Below are positions 1-7,794 of a stretch of DNA of 57,130 nt, in pieces. Below the pieces are notes generated by a model, which did not search any database, was not told where the DNA came from, and was given only the letters and a program-made list of their open reading frames with translations. Origin of the DNA: an uncultured Clostridia bacterium (GTDB lineage Bacteria; Bacillota; Clostridia; Christensenellales; Aristaeellaceae). How positions within the stretch are numbered: the stretch's first letter is position 1; each line of letters starts with the position of its first letter. The position numbers and the translations under genes were made by a program. The stretch lies in contig CALVKT010000041.1 of the NCBI GenBank assembly GCA_944333055.1, positions 1-57,130 of the forward strand, given 5' to 3'.

Positions 1-56
1 CGTACTTCTTCTATTTCGGTTCGCTGACTTTCTGTAATCTCGTACATCTTTGCCAT
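1..56 (-). CDS. N-terminus of a possible IS630-like transposase (partial)
   Basis: Only the first 18 codons lie inside the window (MAKMYEITESQRTEIEEV, running off the left edge). A short charged start of the form 'YEIT..QR.EIEE' resembles N-termini of IS630-family transposases, which is family memory and not proof. The start at 56 is preceded by GATGAAAG, a modest ribosome site. The flank to about 125 is visibly more AT-rich than the rest of the window, which fits a mobile-element end. It could equally be an unrelated small protein. Confidence 0.35.
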   Translation of the reverse strand, partial: MAKMYEITESQRTEIEEV

Positions 57-129
57 CTTTCATCACCCAGATTATTATATCACAGATGGCACTTCTTGTT
101 TAGTGTTTTGTTTGAAGATTAGTATGAGT

Positions 130-290
130 CGCAGCTATGCGCTTCCCCATCCCGGCGCATGCGCCGGGAACGCGCCGCCCTTTCAATCGAGCGCCGCGAA
201 GCGAAGAAGGGTCAAGGGATGAAATCCCTTGCGGGGTTCGGGGCAGGGCCCCGATCAGGTCTGGGCGGCAGCCCAACGTACCCCGTTCCC
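130..290. repeat. Dispersed GC-rich palindromic repeat, copy 1
   Basis: Intergenic block between the left-edge element and the stop of the DUF6056 gene. It contains a CCGGCGCATGCGCCGG palindrome (about 152-168) shared with copies near 45435 and 51575, the core CGCCGCGAAGCGAA (about 192), and nested GGCAGGGCCCCGATC-type inverted pairs. No coding function is apparent. It belongs to the family described at 25585-25785. Confidence 0.6.
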
Positions 291-294
291 CGAC

Positions 295-1857
295 TCACTC
301 CGCGACCTTGACGCCCTTCACGCCGAAGTACTGCGCCATGGATTCGTTCGTCCACATCGTCTCGTCCGCATAGGCCGTGGGCTTGCCCGTCACGGTCTGC
401 ACCGTCCAGGCGGGCAGCTCCACCACGTCCGCCTCGCCCGCCGCCTCGCACAGCGCGTATTCGTTCTGGAACTGCGCGATGTACGCGTCCTGTACGCCGC
501 TGAGCTGGTCGGCGACCAGCTTGACATAGTTGCCCTGCTGCCCCAGCAACAGGCAGACCGCCAGCGCCGCGATGCTCAGCAGCGCGCAGCGCCCGCCTGC
601 GCCCCGTGCGCAGAGCCGCGCGCGGCGGGCGGGCGCAAGGCGCAGCAGGATCATCACGCAGGCGATGGGCGCGGCCAGCAGCACGTAGAGGTGATACGTG
701 TTCACCACGCGCCCGCTGCCCGCGTAGCCGGAGGAATACATGTGCGGCATGATCATCGCGCACAGGATCAGATACGCGCCCAGCAGCGTGCAGGGAACCG
801 GCGGGCAGCGCCAGGAGCGCTCCTCCATGCGATCCACCGCGCGCGCGAGCGCCGGCGTGCAGGCGATGAGCAGCGCCAGCAGCGGCGTCCTGATCAGAAA
901 GCGCAGGACGTACTTCGCCGCGTCGCGCAGCGTCCACAGCGCGGTCGTCAGCAGCCACGAGAGGCCCGCCTGATGCGCGCCGTCCCGCGCCATGCGCACG
1001 CTGTTGCCCGGCGCCAGCACGGAGATCATCAGCCCCAGGCCGATGGGGATCAGCAGCAGCAGCGTGCGCCTGGCCGCACGGCGCTCCTGCGCCCGCGCAT
1101 CCTCGCCGCCGAAGCTGCGCTGCTCGCAGCCGCGCTCGGCGTCCTTCTCCCAGACGCGCGCGCCGATCATCGCGGCGGCGGGCGTCCTGTGCGCCGCCCA
1201 TGCGCGCTGAAGCGCCATCATGAAGAGCGCCGTGAGCGTCATCATGGCGCTCATGTAGTTGTCCATGCCCAGCGCAAAGAGCAGCGCGCAGCACAGCGCC
1301 GCGTGCGCGATGAACGCGCGCCTGCCCGCGCGGCTCTCGCTCAGACGGTCGCACAGCACGAGCGTCAGCAGCGCGGCCGCCTGCGCGCCGGTGTAGAACC
1401 ACGCGCCGTTGAACCAGTAGATGCCCTCTACGATGTCCGGCAGAAACAGCAGGCTGACGGCCGAGAGCGCGAGATACAGCGGCAGCCACACGCCGCGCGC
1501 GATGCCCAGCCTGCGCCCGAAGATGTGCGCGATGAACGCCAGCCAGCTCAAAAGGTGCAGCGCCAGCAGCACCACGGCGTGCACGCCGTAGTGCTCGATG
1601 GAGAACACGGCGGGGTTGAGCGCCATGACGATCACGCCGGTCATCGTGCCCTGCCAGTCGCGCCAGGTGCGCAGCGCGTAGCTCAGCGCATCCCTGAGCA
1701 CGTGCAGCAGGCTGCCCGTCTCCACCCACGTGGGATGCGTGTAGACGGCGAACGTGAAGTCGTCCGTCGCCGGGTGTGCGGCGCGCGCGCCCAGAAAGAA
1801 GGGCAGCAGCAGCGCCGCCCAGAGGAGGATCGCGAGGATCGGTTTGGCTCGTCTCAT
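295..1857 (-). CDS. DUF6056-like polytopic membrane protein, probable GT-C fold
   Basis: 520 residues, almost wholly hydrophobic, with about 10-12 predicted membrane segments starting with an N-terminal signal-anchor. A conserved acidic pair (ATDDF, residues about 30-34) follows the first segment, the position where GT-C glycosyltransferases keep catalytic Asp residues. A 'W.DWQGT' motif follows, and the C-terminal tail is predicted to be extracellular. This matches the DUF6056 family as I remember it; substrate and donor are unknown. The start lies 3 nt after the stop of the upstream aldo/keto reductase, so the two are probably cotranscribed. Three other GT-C type proteins in this window suggest a rich cell-surface glycan or glycolipid system. 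Confidence 0.6.
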   Translation of the reverse strand: MRRAKPILAILLWAALLLPFFLGARAAHPATDDFTFAVYTHPTWVETGSLLHVLRDALSYALRTWRDWQGTMTGVIVMALNPAVFSIEHYGVHAVVLLALHLLSWLAFIAHIFGRRLGIARGVWLPLYLALSAVSLLFLPDIVEGIYWFNGAWFYTGAQAAALLTLVLCDRLSESRAGRRAFIAHAALCCALLFALGMDNYMSAMMTLTALFMMALQRAWAAHRTPAAAMIGARVWEKDAERGCEQRSFGGEDARAQERRAARRTLLLLIPIGLGLMISVLAPGNSVRMARDGAHQAGLSWLLTTALWTLRDAAKYVLRFLIRTPLLALLIACTPALARAVDRMEERSWRCPPVPCTLLGAYLILCAMIMPHMYSSGYAGSGRVVNTYHLYVLLAAPIACVMILLRLAPARRARLCARGAGGRCALLSIAALAVCLLLGQQGNYVKLVADQLSGVQDAYIAQFQNEYALCEAAGEADVVELPAWTVQTVTGKPTAYADETMWTNESMAQYFGVKGVKVAE

Positions 1858-1860
1858 GGC

Positions 1861-2868
1861 TTACGCTCCAAACTCCGCCTTGCAGCGTGCCAGCATCCGG
1901 CGAATCGGCAGCCGGTACGGGCAGCGGCTCTCGCACGCGCCGCAGCCGATGCAGTCGCCCGCCTTTTTGTCGAGCGCCGCATAGCGCTGCTTCGCCCACC
2001 CGCCCAGGCCGTAGCGCTGCAAATAGCCCTCCAGCACGAAGATGCCGCTGATGCCGATGCCCGCGCTGCACGGCTGGCAGTAGTTGCAGCGGCGGCAGAA
2101 CTGGCTGCCCAGCGTCCGGCGCACGTCCTCGATCTTTTCGCGCTCCTCAGCGGTCAGCGGCGAGGCGTCGTCATAGGCGGCCATGTTCTCTTCCAGCTCG
2201 TCCACGCTGTACACGCCGGGGATGACGACGGAGACGTCCGGGTTCTGGCGGATGAAGCGCAGCGCCAGGCGCGCATCCTCCAGCGCGCCGCCGGCCAGCG
2301 GCTTCATGGCGATGAAGCCGACGTTCTCCTGCGCGCAGCGGCGCATGAGCGCCTCGCCCTGCGTCTCCACGATGTTGTAAGGGAACATGACGGTCTCCGC
2401 CCAGCCCATGTCAAGCGCGCGCTCGAACACGGCGGCCATGTGCGCCGTCACGCCGATGTGGCCGATCCTGCCCGCCGCCTTCGCCTCCAGCAACGCCTCC
2501 AGCGCGCCGCCGGGCGCGGCCACGGCCTCCAGCTCCGCCAGCGAGGGATTGTGCACCTGATACAGGTCGATGTAGTCCGTTTGCAGGTTCGCAAGGCTCG
2601 TCTCGATGTCTGCGGCCATGGCCTCCTTCGTGCGCGCCATCGACTTGGTCGCCAGCACGAACCGGTCGCGCAGGCCCGCCAGCGCCTCGCCGATGTACGC
2701 CTCGCTGACGGTGTAGCCGCGCGCCGTGTCGATGTAGTTGACGCCGCACGCGGCCATCTTCTCCATCAGCGTGCGCACGGCCGCCGCGTTCGTCTTCTGA
2801 ATCGGGATGCCACCAAAGCCCATGCGGGAGATGCGCAGGCCCGTCCTGCCCAGCGTGGTATATTCCAT
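1861..2868 (-). CDS. Aldo/keto reductase with C-terminal 4Fe-4S ferredoxin domain
   Basis: 335 residues. The AKR TIM barrel shows the catalytic tetrad: Asp47 (NYIDTAR), Tyr52, Lys75 (LATKS) and His106 (YQVHN). The last about 80 residues carry two Cys clusters: C258, C261, C264 and C267, then C306, C309, C312 and C316 (CIGCGACESRCP). That layout is typical of the ferredoxin-type AKR subfamily common in anaerobes, so electrons may pass between NAD(P)H and Fe-S centres. Substrate is unknown. The ATG at 2868 is chosen because GGAGG sits 9 nt upstream; a longer frame exists but lacks a ribosome site and family similarity. First gene of a two-gene leftward operon. Confidence 0.85.
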   Translation of the reverse strand: MEYTTLGRTGLRISRMGFGGIPIQKTNAAAVRTLMEKMAACGVNYIDTARGYTVSEAYIGEALAGLRDRFVLATKSMARTKEAMAADIETSLANLQTDYIDLYQVHNPSLAELEAVAAPGGALEALLEAKAAGRIGHIGVTAHMAAVFERALDMGWAETVMFPYNIVETQGEALMRRCAQENVGFIAMKPLAGGALEDARLALRFIRQNPDVSVVIPGVYSVDELEENMAAYDDASPLTAEEREKIEDVRRTLGSQFCRRCNYCQPCSAGIGISGIFVLEGYLQRYGLGGWAKQRYAALDKKAGDCIGCGACESRCPYRLPIRRMLARCKAEFGA

Positions 2869-2908
2869 AAAGCTTATCCTCCATCGCAAACGTCCTGTGT
2901 TTTTCCCT

Positions 2909-2937
2909 ATTATAGCCGTTCGCGCCGCGCAATGCAA
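2909..2937 (-). promoter_or_regulatory. Sigma-A promoter of the aldo/keto reductase operon
   Basis: TATAAT (2914-2909) with TTGCAT (2937-2932) and a 17-bp spacer, about 40 bp before the start codon. Confidence 0.6.
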
Positions 2938-2943
2938 TGCGCG

Positions 2944-2987
2944 CGCTTTCAAAAAGGCGCATAACCGCTTTCAAAAAGGCGCATAAC
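2944..2987. repeat. Tandem duplication of a 22-bp unit
   Basis: Two perfect, adjacent 22-bp copies (2944-2965 and 2966-2987) beginning CGCTTTCAAAAAGGCGCATA. They lie between the divergent aldo/keto reductase and DUF1540 genes and may be a slippage product or a paired regulator site. Confidence 0.8.
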
Positions 2988-3054
2988 CGCGCGCGATCCG
3001 GGCACAATAGCGCCGAGCGAACGCTCAAACATCATGACCATGGAGGGATCAAGC

Positions 3055-3207
3055 ATGAACCAGACCATTCATTGTTCCGTGTCCACCTGCCGCCATCACG
3101 GCGGGGAGAACAACTGCCAGCTCGAGGCCATCGACGTGCGCCCGAACTGCAATTGCCACTCCGGCAAGTGCGACGAGAGCATGTGCGGCTCCTACGCCAA
3201 GCGCTAA
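3055..3207 (+). CDS. DUF1540 cysteine-rich small protein
   Basis: 50 residues with seven cysteines (7, 12, 21, 32, 34, 39, 44) in the C-x4-C ... C-x-C-x4-C-x4-C spacing of DUF1540, a domain found in small Bacillota proteins, probably metal-binding. The ATG at 3055 has GGAGG 9 nt upstream (TGGAGGGATCAAGC). The gene stands alone: divergent from the aldo/keto reductase and followed by a dispersed repeat. DUF1540 proteins are often linked to sporulating Clostridia, but role and localisation are not known. Confidence 0.85.
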   Translation: MNQTIHCSVSTCRHHGGENNCQLEAIDVRPNCNCHSGKCDESMCGSYAKR

Positions 3208-3212
3208 AGCAG

Positions 3213-3310
3213 CTTGAAACCGCCGCGAAGCGAAGTGGGGGTACAGGGGCATGATGCCCCTGCCGGAGTTCGGGGCGGCGCCCCGAACAGGGTCCGCGGC
3301 CCCGGCGTCC
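3213..3310. repeat. Dispersed GC-rich palindromic repeat, copy 2
   Basis: Begins 5 nt after the DUF1540 stop. Contains TTGAAACCGCCGCGAAGCGAA, then nested hairpins AGGGGCATGATGCCCCT and TTCGGGGCGGCGCCCCGAA. Closest in layout to the copy at 25585. Confidence 0.75.
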
Positions 3311-3499
3311 CCATGCGCGCAGCGCCAGGACGGGCATCGCAGAGGAGCCGAAGGCGACCATTGCGATGCTGCTCAAGCGGCAATCAGGCGGTTCGCAACA
3401 AACGCAATACATCAAAAGAAGCGCCTTCGTTTGATGAACGCCGATAAGGAAGTATCAGAAACACACGAACTTGACGGCTGACAAACAGGGTTGCTAAAT
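3311..3499. other. Intergenic stretch without a recognisable gene
   Basis: Joins the repeat to the conjugative-element remnant. Rightward frames exist (for example one reading ARTGIAEEPKATIAMLLKR), possibly decayed element coding sequence, but none has a convincing start or family. G+C falls toward the right end, consistent with the edge of an insertion. Confidence 0.4.
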
Positions 3500-3540
3500 A
3501 AACCGGCGTGCTATTTCGCAATGAAATGGCACGCCGGTTT
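3500..3540. terminator. Hairpin at the end of the conjugative-element remnant
   Basis: AAACCGGCGTGC (3500-3511) pairs with GCACGCCGGTTT (3529-3540), a 12-bp perfect stem with a 17-nt loop. It overlaps the stop of the truncated HTH gene, so that gene may have acquired its end from the hairpin. Confidence 0.55.
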
Positions 3541-3690
3541 TCTACGCATTTCAAGCTGATTACACAGCTTGTTCATGTAGCCGTCATAGTACCGCAAGAT
3601 GCGCTCCATTGCCAGCGGATCACCGGCGCGGGCCTCCGCAAAGACAGACAGGGGCAGAAGCACCCTGCCGTGGAATGTGGGCTGATTCAT
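3511..3690 (-). pseudogene. Truncated HTH_16-type conjugative transposon protein
   Basis: 59 residues (MNQPTFHGRVLLPLSVFAEA...). It matches the first half of the small helix-turn-helix protein that follows the sigma factor in Tn916/CTn-like elements ('LLPF..I..A..GD..A...VLRHY..Y...L'). Family members run about 75-85 residues and end in a 'DE.LR..LE.KLI' helix; here the tail after NKLCNQL is unrelated and stops inside a hairpin. The ATG at 3690 overlaps the upstream stop as ATGA, so it is translationally coupled. Probably an inactive remnant. Confidence 0.6.
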
Positions 3691-4121
3691 TTCTCGTTCC
3701 TCCCTCCGCAGCTCTTCAGTCTCTGCCGCAATTCGTTCAGGGACTTTGTGCGGTGCCGCTGGACGGCGCTGCGGGACATCCTCACAAGGCTGCCGATCTC
3801 GCCGTCCGACAGCTTCAATGCACAATGCAGGATCAAAATGCTTTGTTCCTGCACCGGCAGGCCGGCAAAGGCTCCGGCCACCAGTTCGTCCCGGATATGC
3901 AGGTCATAGCCACAGGCCGAGAACACAAAGCTGTCGCTGGGGTATTCGTCCAGCGCACAGAGCTTGTCCATTTCAGCCTGCGGCAAAGTATCCAGCGGCT
4001 TTTCCCGGTCACGGCGACGCGCCAGCTCCGACAGGCAGCTTCTGGCCTCGTTGCGGAGAACGGTTTTGCAAAAAGCGTCCAGCCGGTTCCGTTCCACATA
4101 GTCAAGGGTGTATTCGTTCAT
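3687..4121 (-). CDS. Conjugative-transposon sigma-70 family factor
   Basis: 144 residues from the ATG at 4121 (MNEYTLDYVERNRLDAFCKT...). The sequence closely follows the sigma-70-like regulator of Tn916-type and gut CTn elements: 'LDYVERNRL', 'DKLCALDEYPSDSFVF', then region 4 with 'LPVQEQSILILHCALKLSDGEIGSLVRMSRSAVQRHR'. In those elements it sits between accessory genes and the excision genes; here no integrase, excisionase or relaxase is nearby. An in-frame TTG at 4163 would add 14 residues, but ATG fits the family better. G+C is lower than in neighbours. Intact reading frame in a decayed element. Confidence 0.8.
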   Translation of the reverse strand: MNEYTLDYVERNRLDAFCKTVLRNEARSCLSELARRRDREKPLDTLPQAEMDKLCALDEYPSDSFVFSACGYDLHIRDELVAGAFAGLPVQEQSILILHCALKLSDGEIGSLVRMSRSAVQRHRTKSLNELRQRLKSCGGRNEK

Positions 4122-4302
4122 GAAGTCATTATTCCGATCTTCCGCCTGAACATATTCAAGCAAAACTGATGTGGTAATAGTACAATCCTCGCCTGTCTAC
4201 ACATTCAGGGCGTCTCGCCCGCAGGGCGCCGCTGCGCGCTTGCGGGCGCGCAGGACGCTTTCCTCTGCACGCTTGCTTTGAACGGGCCGCCGGTGAGCGC
4301 GC

Positions 4303-5394
4303 TCACGCGCGCAGCTCGCGATACGTCCGCGCGATGAGCACGGCGGAGACGGCGAAGGTCAGCACATCCGAGACGGGCATGGAGTAGAGCACGCCGTCCA
4401 GCCCGAAGAACCGGGGCAGCAGCAGCGCAAAGCCCACGCCAAAGACCACCTCGCGCACCATGGAGAGCGCCGTGGATTCGGCGGTCTTGCCCATCGCCTG
4501 CAGGAAGATGAAGCACGCCTTGTTCACGCACGCCAGCACGACCATGCACAGATAGATGCGGAACGCCCGCACGGCGAACGCCGTGTAGTGCTCGCTCTCC
4601 TGCGCCGCGCCGAAGATCGCGATCAGCTGGTGCGGGCAGCACTCGGAAAGGAACAGCGCGACGAGGCCGACGGTCGTCTCCACAAGCAGCAGCCGCGTAA
4701 AGAGCGCGCGCACGCGCGCCTTCCTGTTCGCGCCCATGTTGAAGCCGACGATCGGGATGCAGCCCGCCGCCGTGCCCACGACGATGGAGATGACGATCTG
4801 GAAGAACTTCATCACGATGCCCACGACCGCCATGGGGATCTGCGCGTACTGCGGCTGGCCGAATATGGGATCAAGCGCGCCGTACTGGCGCAGCATGTTG
4901 TTGATGGCCGCCATCGCCGCCACCAGCGAGATCTGCGAGAAGAAGCTCGTGCCGCCCATCAGCAGCGTGCGCCCGCAGACGGTTTTGTTCGGGCGCAGGT
5001 CTGTGCGCGACGGGCGAATCGTGCGCATGTGCAGCAGATACCACACCGAGAGCGCGGCGGTGATCAGCTGGCCGATGACCGTGGCGACCGCCGCGCCCAT
5101 CATGCCCCAGCGAAAGACGAAGATGAACAGCGGATCGAGCACGATGTTGGCCGCAGCGCCCGCCGGCGCGCCCAGCCGGTAGAGCTCGCCCGCATAGCTG
5201 TACAGCCCGTACTGCTCGCGCAGCAGCGCCTGCGGCCTGTCCTCGCAGGGCGATTGCACCGCGTCAAACGCCGCCTCGCAGCCGAGCATCGCGTTGAGCA
5301 CCGGCGCATAGAGGTCCTGCCGGGCGCGGTTGTACGCGATGCGCGTCATGCGCAGGCAGGTCCCGTCGCGCCAGTAGACGCCGTAGATGCCCAT
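4303..5394 (-). pseudogene. MATE efflux protein, N-terminally replaced (chimeric, probably broken)
   Basis: Residues about 76-363 are the C-terminal two thirds of a MATE transporter ('AANIVLDPLFIFVFRWGMMGAAVATVIGQ', later 'GCIPIVGFNMGAN'), with about eight membrane segments. Residues 1-75 (GIYGVYWRDGTCLRMTRIAYNRARQDLYAP...) are soluble and unlike MATE. They continue, through an in-frame TGA at 5424-5422, the reading frame of the small ORF upstream. The usual first four helices are missing. A deletion fused an unrelated gene to a MATE gene, and a nonsense codon then split it. The divergent MarR gene would be the expected regulator of an intact exporter. Confidence 0.7.
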
Positions 5395-5421
5395 GAGCAG
5401 GTCGCGCGTCTCGCAGACCGC

Positions 5422-5697
5422 TCAGATCTCCGAGAAGGGCACGGCGTCCACGCGGATCTCCCCGTCGCGAAGCTGCTCCAGATACAGCAGCCTGTCCGGC
5501 AGCAGCGCCAGCAGGTAAGCCCTGTCCTTTCGACTCTGCGCGGGGGAAAAGACGATGCGCTGGGGCGCCTCCCCGCCCGTCAGCTTCGCAAACAGCCGGG
5601 ACCGATAGGCCTCCGGCGCCTCCTCCAGCCGCATGCTCCGGGCATGGCTCGCCGATGTCGGACGCGAGTCGATTCCGTCCGCCGCACAAAACCGCAT
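5422..5697 (-). pseudogene. N-terminal half of the interrupted gene fused to MATE
   Basis: 91 codons from the ATG at 5697 (GGAGG 7 nt upstream) to an in-frame TGA. Sequence ...LLALLPDRLLYLEQLRDGEIRVDAVPFSEI then stop; translation past the stop continues smoothly (AVCETRDLLMGIYGVYW). This suggests one original coding sequence hit by a single nonsense change, such as CGA to TGA. The family is not recognised; it looks like a small soluble sensor or PH-like domain. Transcribed from the strong promoter at 5734-5763. Confidence 0.55.
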
Positions 5698-5733
5698 GCG
5701 CGTCCCTCCGTCTCTCCTCATCGTGTTGGCGCC

Positions 5734-5763
5734 ATTATATGTCGCTAGCGACCGATTTGTCAA
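5734..5763 (-). promoter_or_regulatory. Consensus promoter with palindromic MarR-type operator
   Basis: TTGACA (5763-5758), an 18-bp spacer, TATAAT (5739-5734). A perfect 12-bp palindrome GTCGCTAGCGAC (5741-5752) fills the spacer, well placed for repression by the divergent MarR protein. Confidence 0.75.
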
Positions 5764-5769
5764 GGCGGA

Positions 5770-5806
5770 TTGCTTTTTTACGACTGACCCTGTATAATCT
5801 GGTCAG
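5770..5806 (+). promoter_or_regulatory. marR promoter with flanking inverted repeat
   Basis: TTGCTT (5770-5775), 17 bp, TATAAT (5793-5798). CTGACC (5784-5789) and GGTCAG (5801-5806) bracket the -10 box, a likely autoregulatory site. Its sequence differs from the palindrome on the other side. Confidence 0.65.
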
Positions 5807-5827
5807 CAAAAGGAGCGTGATGCCCGG

Positions 5828-6265
5828 ATGAAGGACACGATGCGGATGATCCCCCAGCTGGTCAAGCGGCTGAACCTCGCCTTTGAGCGCGACATGAGCC
5901 GGTGCATGCTCGATCAGGAGCTCACGCCCGCACAGGCCAGCGCGCTGGGCTACATCATCGAGCGGATCGCCGCGGGCGACACGCTGCACGCGCGGGACGT
6001 GGAGAGCGGGCTGCGATTGTCCCATGCGACGACGGCGGGGCTGCTCGCGCGGCTGGCCGCCAAGGGCTTTTTGACGTTTGAAAGGTGCGAGGCGGACAGC
6101 CGCATGAAGGTCATCCGCCTGACGGACAAGTGCCGCGCGCAGGACGCCGTGCTCCGCCGGCGGATGCTCGAACTGGAGGACGGCCTGCTGCGCGCGCTCA
6201 CGCCCCAGGAGCGGGAGCAGTTTCGCGCGCTGCTGCTGCGGCTCATCGAGGCCGTGGAGACATAA
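5828..6265 (+). CDS. MarR family transcriptional regulator
   Basis: 145 residues with a winged helix in the middle (LTPAQASALGYIIERIAAG, then 'DVESGLRLSHATTAGLLARLAAKGFLTFERCEADSRMKVIRLTDK'), the MarR signature. Helical N- and C-terminal dimerisation arms are present. ATG at 5828 follows AGGAG (5811-5815). Divergent from the chimeric MATE locus, with operators in both promoters, so the original job was probably to sense a toxic compound and control export. The effector is unknown. Confidence 0.85.
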   Translation: MKDTMRMIPQLVKRLNLAFERDMSRCMLDQELTPAQASALGYIIERIAAGDTLHARDVESGLRLSHATTAGLLARLAAKGFLTFERCEADSRMKVIRLTDKCRAQDAVLRRRMLELEDGLLRALTPQEREQFRALLLRLIEAVET

Positions 6266-6344
6266 AAAAAGCGCCGCAGGCATGCAGCGCCGCAGTCGTC
6301 TCCGATATCATGTGCCGGCCGCGCGCACAGGAAAAGGACGATTC

Positions 6345-6380
6345 TTCGTTGAAAGGCTGCGGTCGCAGCCTTTCAACGAA
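6345..6380. terminator. Perfect 16-bp hairpin between convergent marR and ychF
   Basis: TTCGTTGAAAGGCTGC (6345-6360), a 4-nt loop, and its exact complement (6365-6380). Probably a bidirectional terminator, although no long U-run follows on either strand. Confidence 0.7.
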
Positions 6381-6384
6381 ACGA

Positions 6385-7482
6385 TCACACGTTGAAGCGG
6401 AAGAGCGTCACGTCGCCGTCGTGCATCACGTACTCCTTGCCCTCGCTGCGCACCAGCCCCTTCTCCTTGCAGGCGAGCATGGAGCCGTTTGCCTTGAGGT
6501 CTTCAAAGGCGACGATCTCCGCGCGAATGAAGCCGCGCTCGAAGTCGGAGTGGATCTTGCCGGCGGCCTGCGGCGCCTTCGTGCCCTTCCTGATCGTCCA
6601 CGCGCGGCACTCGTCCGCACCGGCGGTCAGGAAGGAGATGAGGCCAAGCAGGTCGTAGCACTCGGCAATCAGGCGGTCCAGGCCGCTCTTGCCGATGCCC
6701 AGCTCCGTGAGGAACATCGCCTTCTCGTCCTCGTCCATCTGCGCGATGTCCTCTTCGATCTTCGCGCTGATGACCAGCACCTTGGCGTTCTCCTCCCCGG
6801 CGATGGCCTTCACGTCCGGCACGCCCGGCAGGTCGTTCTCGTCCTTGCCCAGGTCGTCCTCCTTGATGTTGCAGGCGTAGATGACCGGCTTGGTCGTCAG
6901 CAGGAACCACTCGCGCGCGATCTCGCGCTCCTTGTCCGTCATCGGGCAGGTGCGCGCGGGCTGCAGATTGTCCAGGTGCGCCAGCAGCTTTGCGCCCAGC
7001 TCCGCCTCCTCGGCGAATTTCTTCTCGCCCGTCTTGACCATCTTGGCCGCGCGCTCGGCGCGCCGGGCGACGGTCTCCCGGTCGGCGGCGATCAGTTCGA
7101 GGTTGATCGTCTCGATGTCGTGCTGCGGGCTGACGCTGTCCGCGTGGCGGATGATGTCCGGGTCCTCAAAGCAGCGCACCACGTGCACGATGGCCTCGCA
7201 CTCGCGGATGTGGGAGAGGAACTTGTTGCCCAATCCCTCGCCGTGGCTGGCGCCCTTGACCAGGCCGGCGATGTCGACGAACTCGATGACCGCGGGCGTC
7301 TTTTTCCTGGGGTGATACATCTCGCTGAGCACGTCCAGCCGCTCATCCGGAACGGCCACCACGCCCGTGTTCGGCTCGATGGTGCAGAAGGGATAGTTCG
7401 CCGCCTCCGCACCGGCCTTGGTGATCGCGTTAAACAGGGTGGACTTGCCGACGTTGGGCAGGCCGACGACGCCGAGTTTCAT
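6385..7482 (-). CDS. ychF: Redox-regulated ATPase YchF (Obg family)
   Basis: 365 residues, standard length. P-loop GLPNVGKST at residues 7-15, switch region with FVDIAGLVKGASHGEGLGNKFL, and the C-terminal TGS domain ending ...DVTLFRFNV, all diagnostic of YchF/Ola1. Family members bind ATP better than GTP, associate with ribosomes and affect oxidative-stress responses. ATG at 7482 with GGAGGAAGAATATCT upstream; a longer N-terminus has no family support. Monocistronic behind a sigma-A promoter, convergent with marR. Confidence 0.97.
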   Translation of the reverse strand: MKLGVVGLPNVGKSTLFNAITKAGAEAANYPFCTIEPNTGVVAVPDERLDVLSEMYHPRKKTPAVIEFVDIAGLVKGASHGEGLGNKFLSHIRECEAIVHVVRCFEDPDIIRHADSVSPQHDIETINLELIAADRETVARRAERAAKMVKTGEKKFAEEAELGAKLLAHLDNLQPARTCPMTDKEREIAREWFLLTTKPVIYACNIKEDDLGKDENDLPGVPDVKAIAGEENAKVLVISAKIEEDIAQMDEDEKAMFLTELGIGKSGLDRLIAECYDLLGLISFLTAGADECRAWTIRKGTKAPQAAGKIHSDFERGFIRAEIVAFEDLKANGSMLACKEKGLVRSEGKEYVMHDGDVTLFRFNV

Positions 7483-7534
7483 AGATATTCTTCCTCCGAA
7501 TCGTCCCGTGCGCGCACGGGCTTGTTGCCCGTCT

Positions 7535-7563
7535 ATTATAACGGATGGCGGCGTTTTTTTCAA
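7535..7563 (-). promoter_or_regulatory. ychF promoter
   Basis: TTGAAA (7563-7558), 17 bp, TATAAT (7540-7535), about 50 bp before the start codon. Confidence 0.65.
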
Positions 7564-7794
7564 TCGTCCGCCACAAACTGTCTGCCCGGTTTTTGCGGGC
7601 GCGCCGGCGTGCCCGGCGTCTGTCCCGGCGGCGGCCCGGTCTGCGCCCGCGTTTTTTCAGGGGCTGCGCGGGAAAGGCGCGCCGCAGGCCGCCTGCCGCC
7701 CGCACCCGGCGTGCAGCCCGGATCGCCCCTCCCCCGCGCCGTGTTTACATTTTGTTCACCTTGTGGTATACAAGCGATTTCTCTTAATTCGCTA
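7564..7794. other. GC-rich intergenic stretch with no gene seen
   Basis: Lies between the ychF promoter and the sugar-importer promoter. Dominated by C/G runs up to about 7740, then abruptly AT-rich. Frames through it lack starts, ribosome sites and family features. Confidence 0.5.

Noticed and set aside
212-2071. 619-codon leftward frame overlapping DUF6056 in another frame
   Set aside because: Out of frame with the supported membrane protein and the reductase; translation is Arg/Gly-rich noise.
229-2964. Long rightward open frame (about 900 codons) opposite the aldo/keto reductase and DUF6056 genes
   Set aside because: Arg/His/Gln-rich, no family features, no ribosome site; an antisense shadow produced by high G+C codon use.
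3251-3481. 77-codon rightward frame over the repeat and element flank
   Set aside because: Begins inside the dispersed repeat, has no ribosome site and no coherent protein character.
5422-5424. In-frame TGA read as selenocysteine
   Set aside because: No SECIS-like hairpin right after it, and the fused MATE is truncated; a nonsense mutation is simpler.
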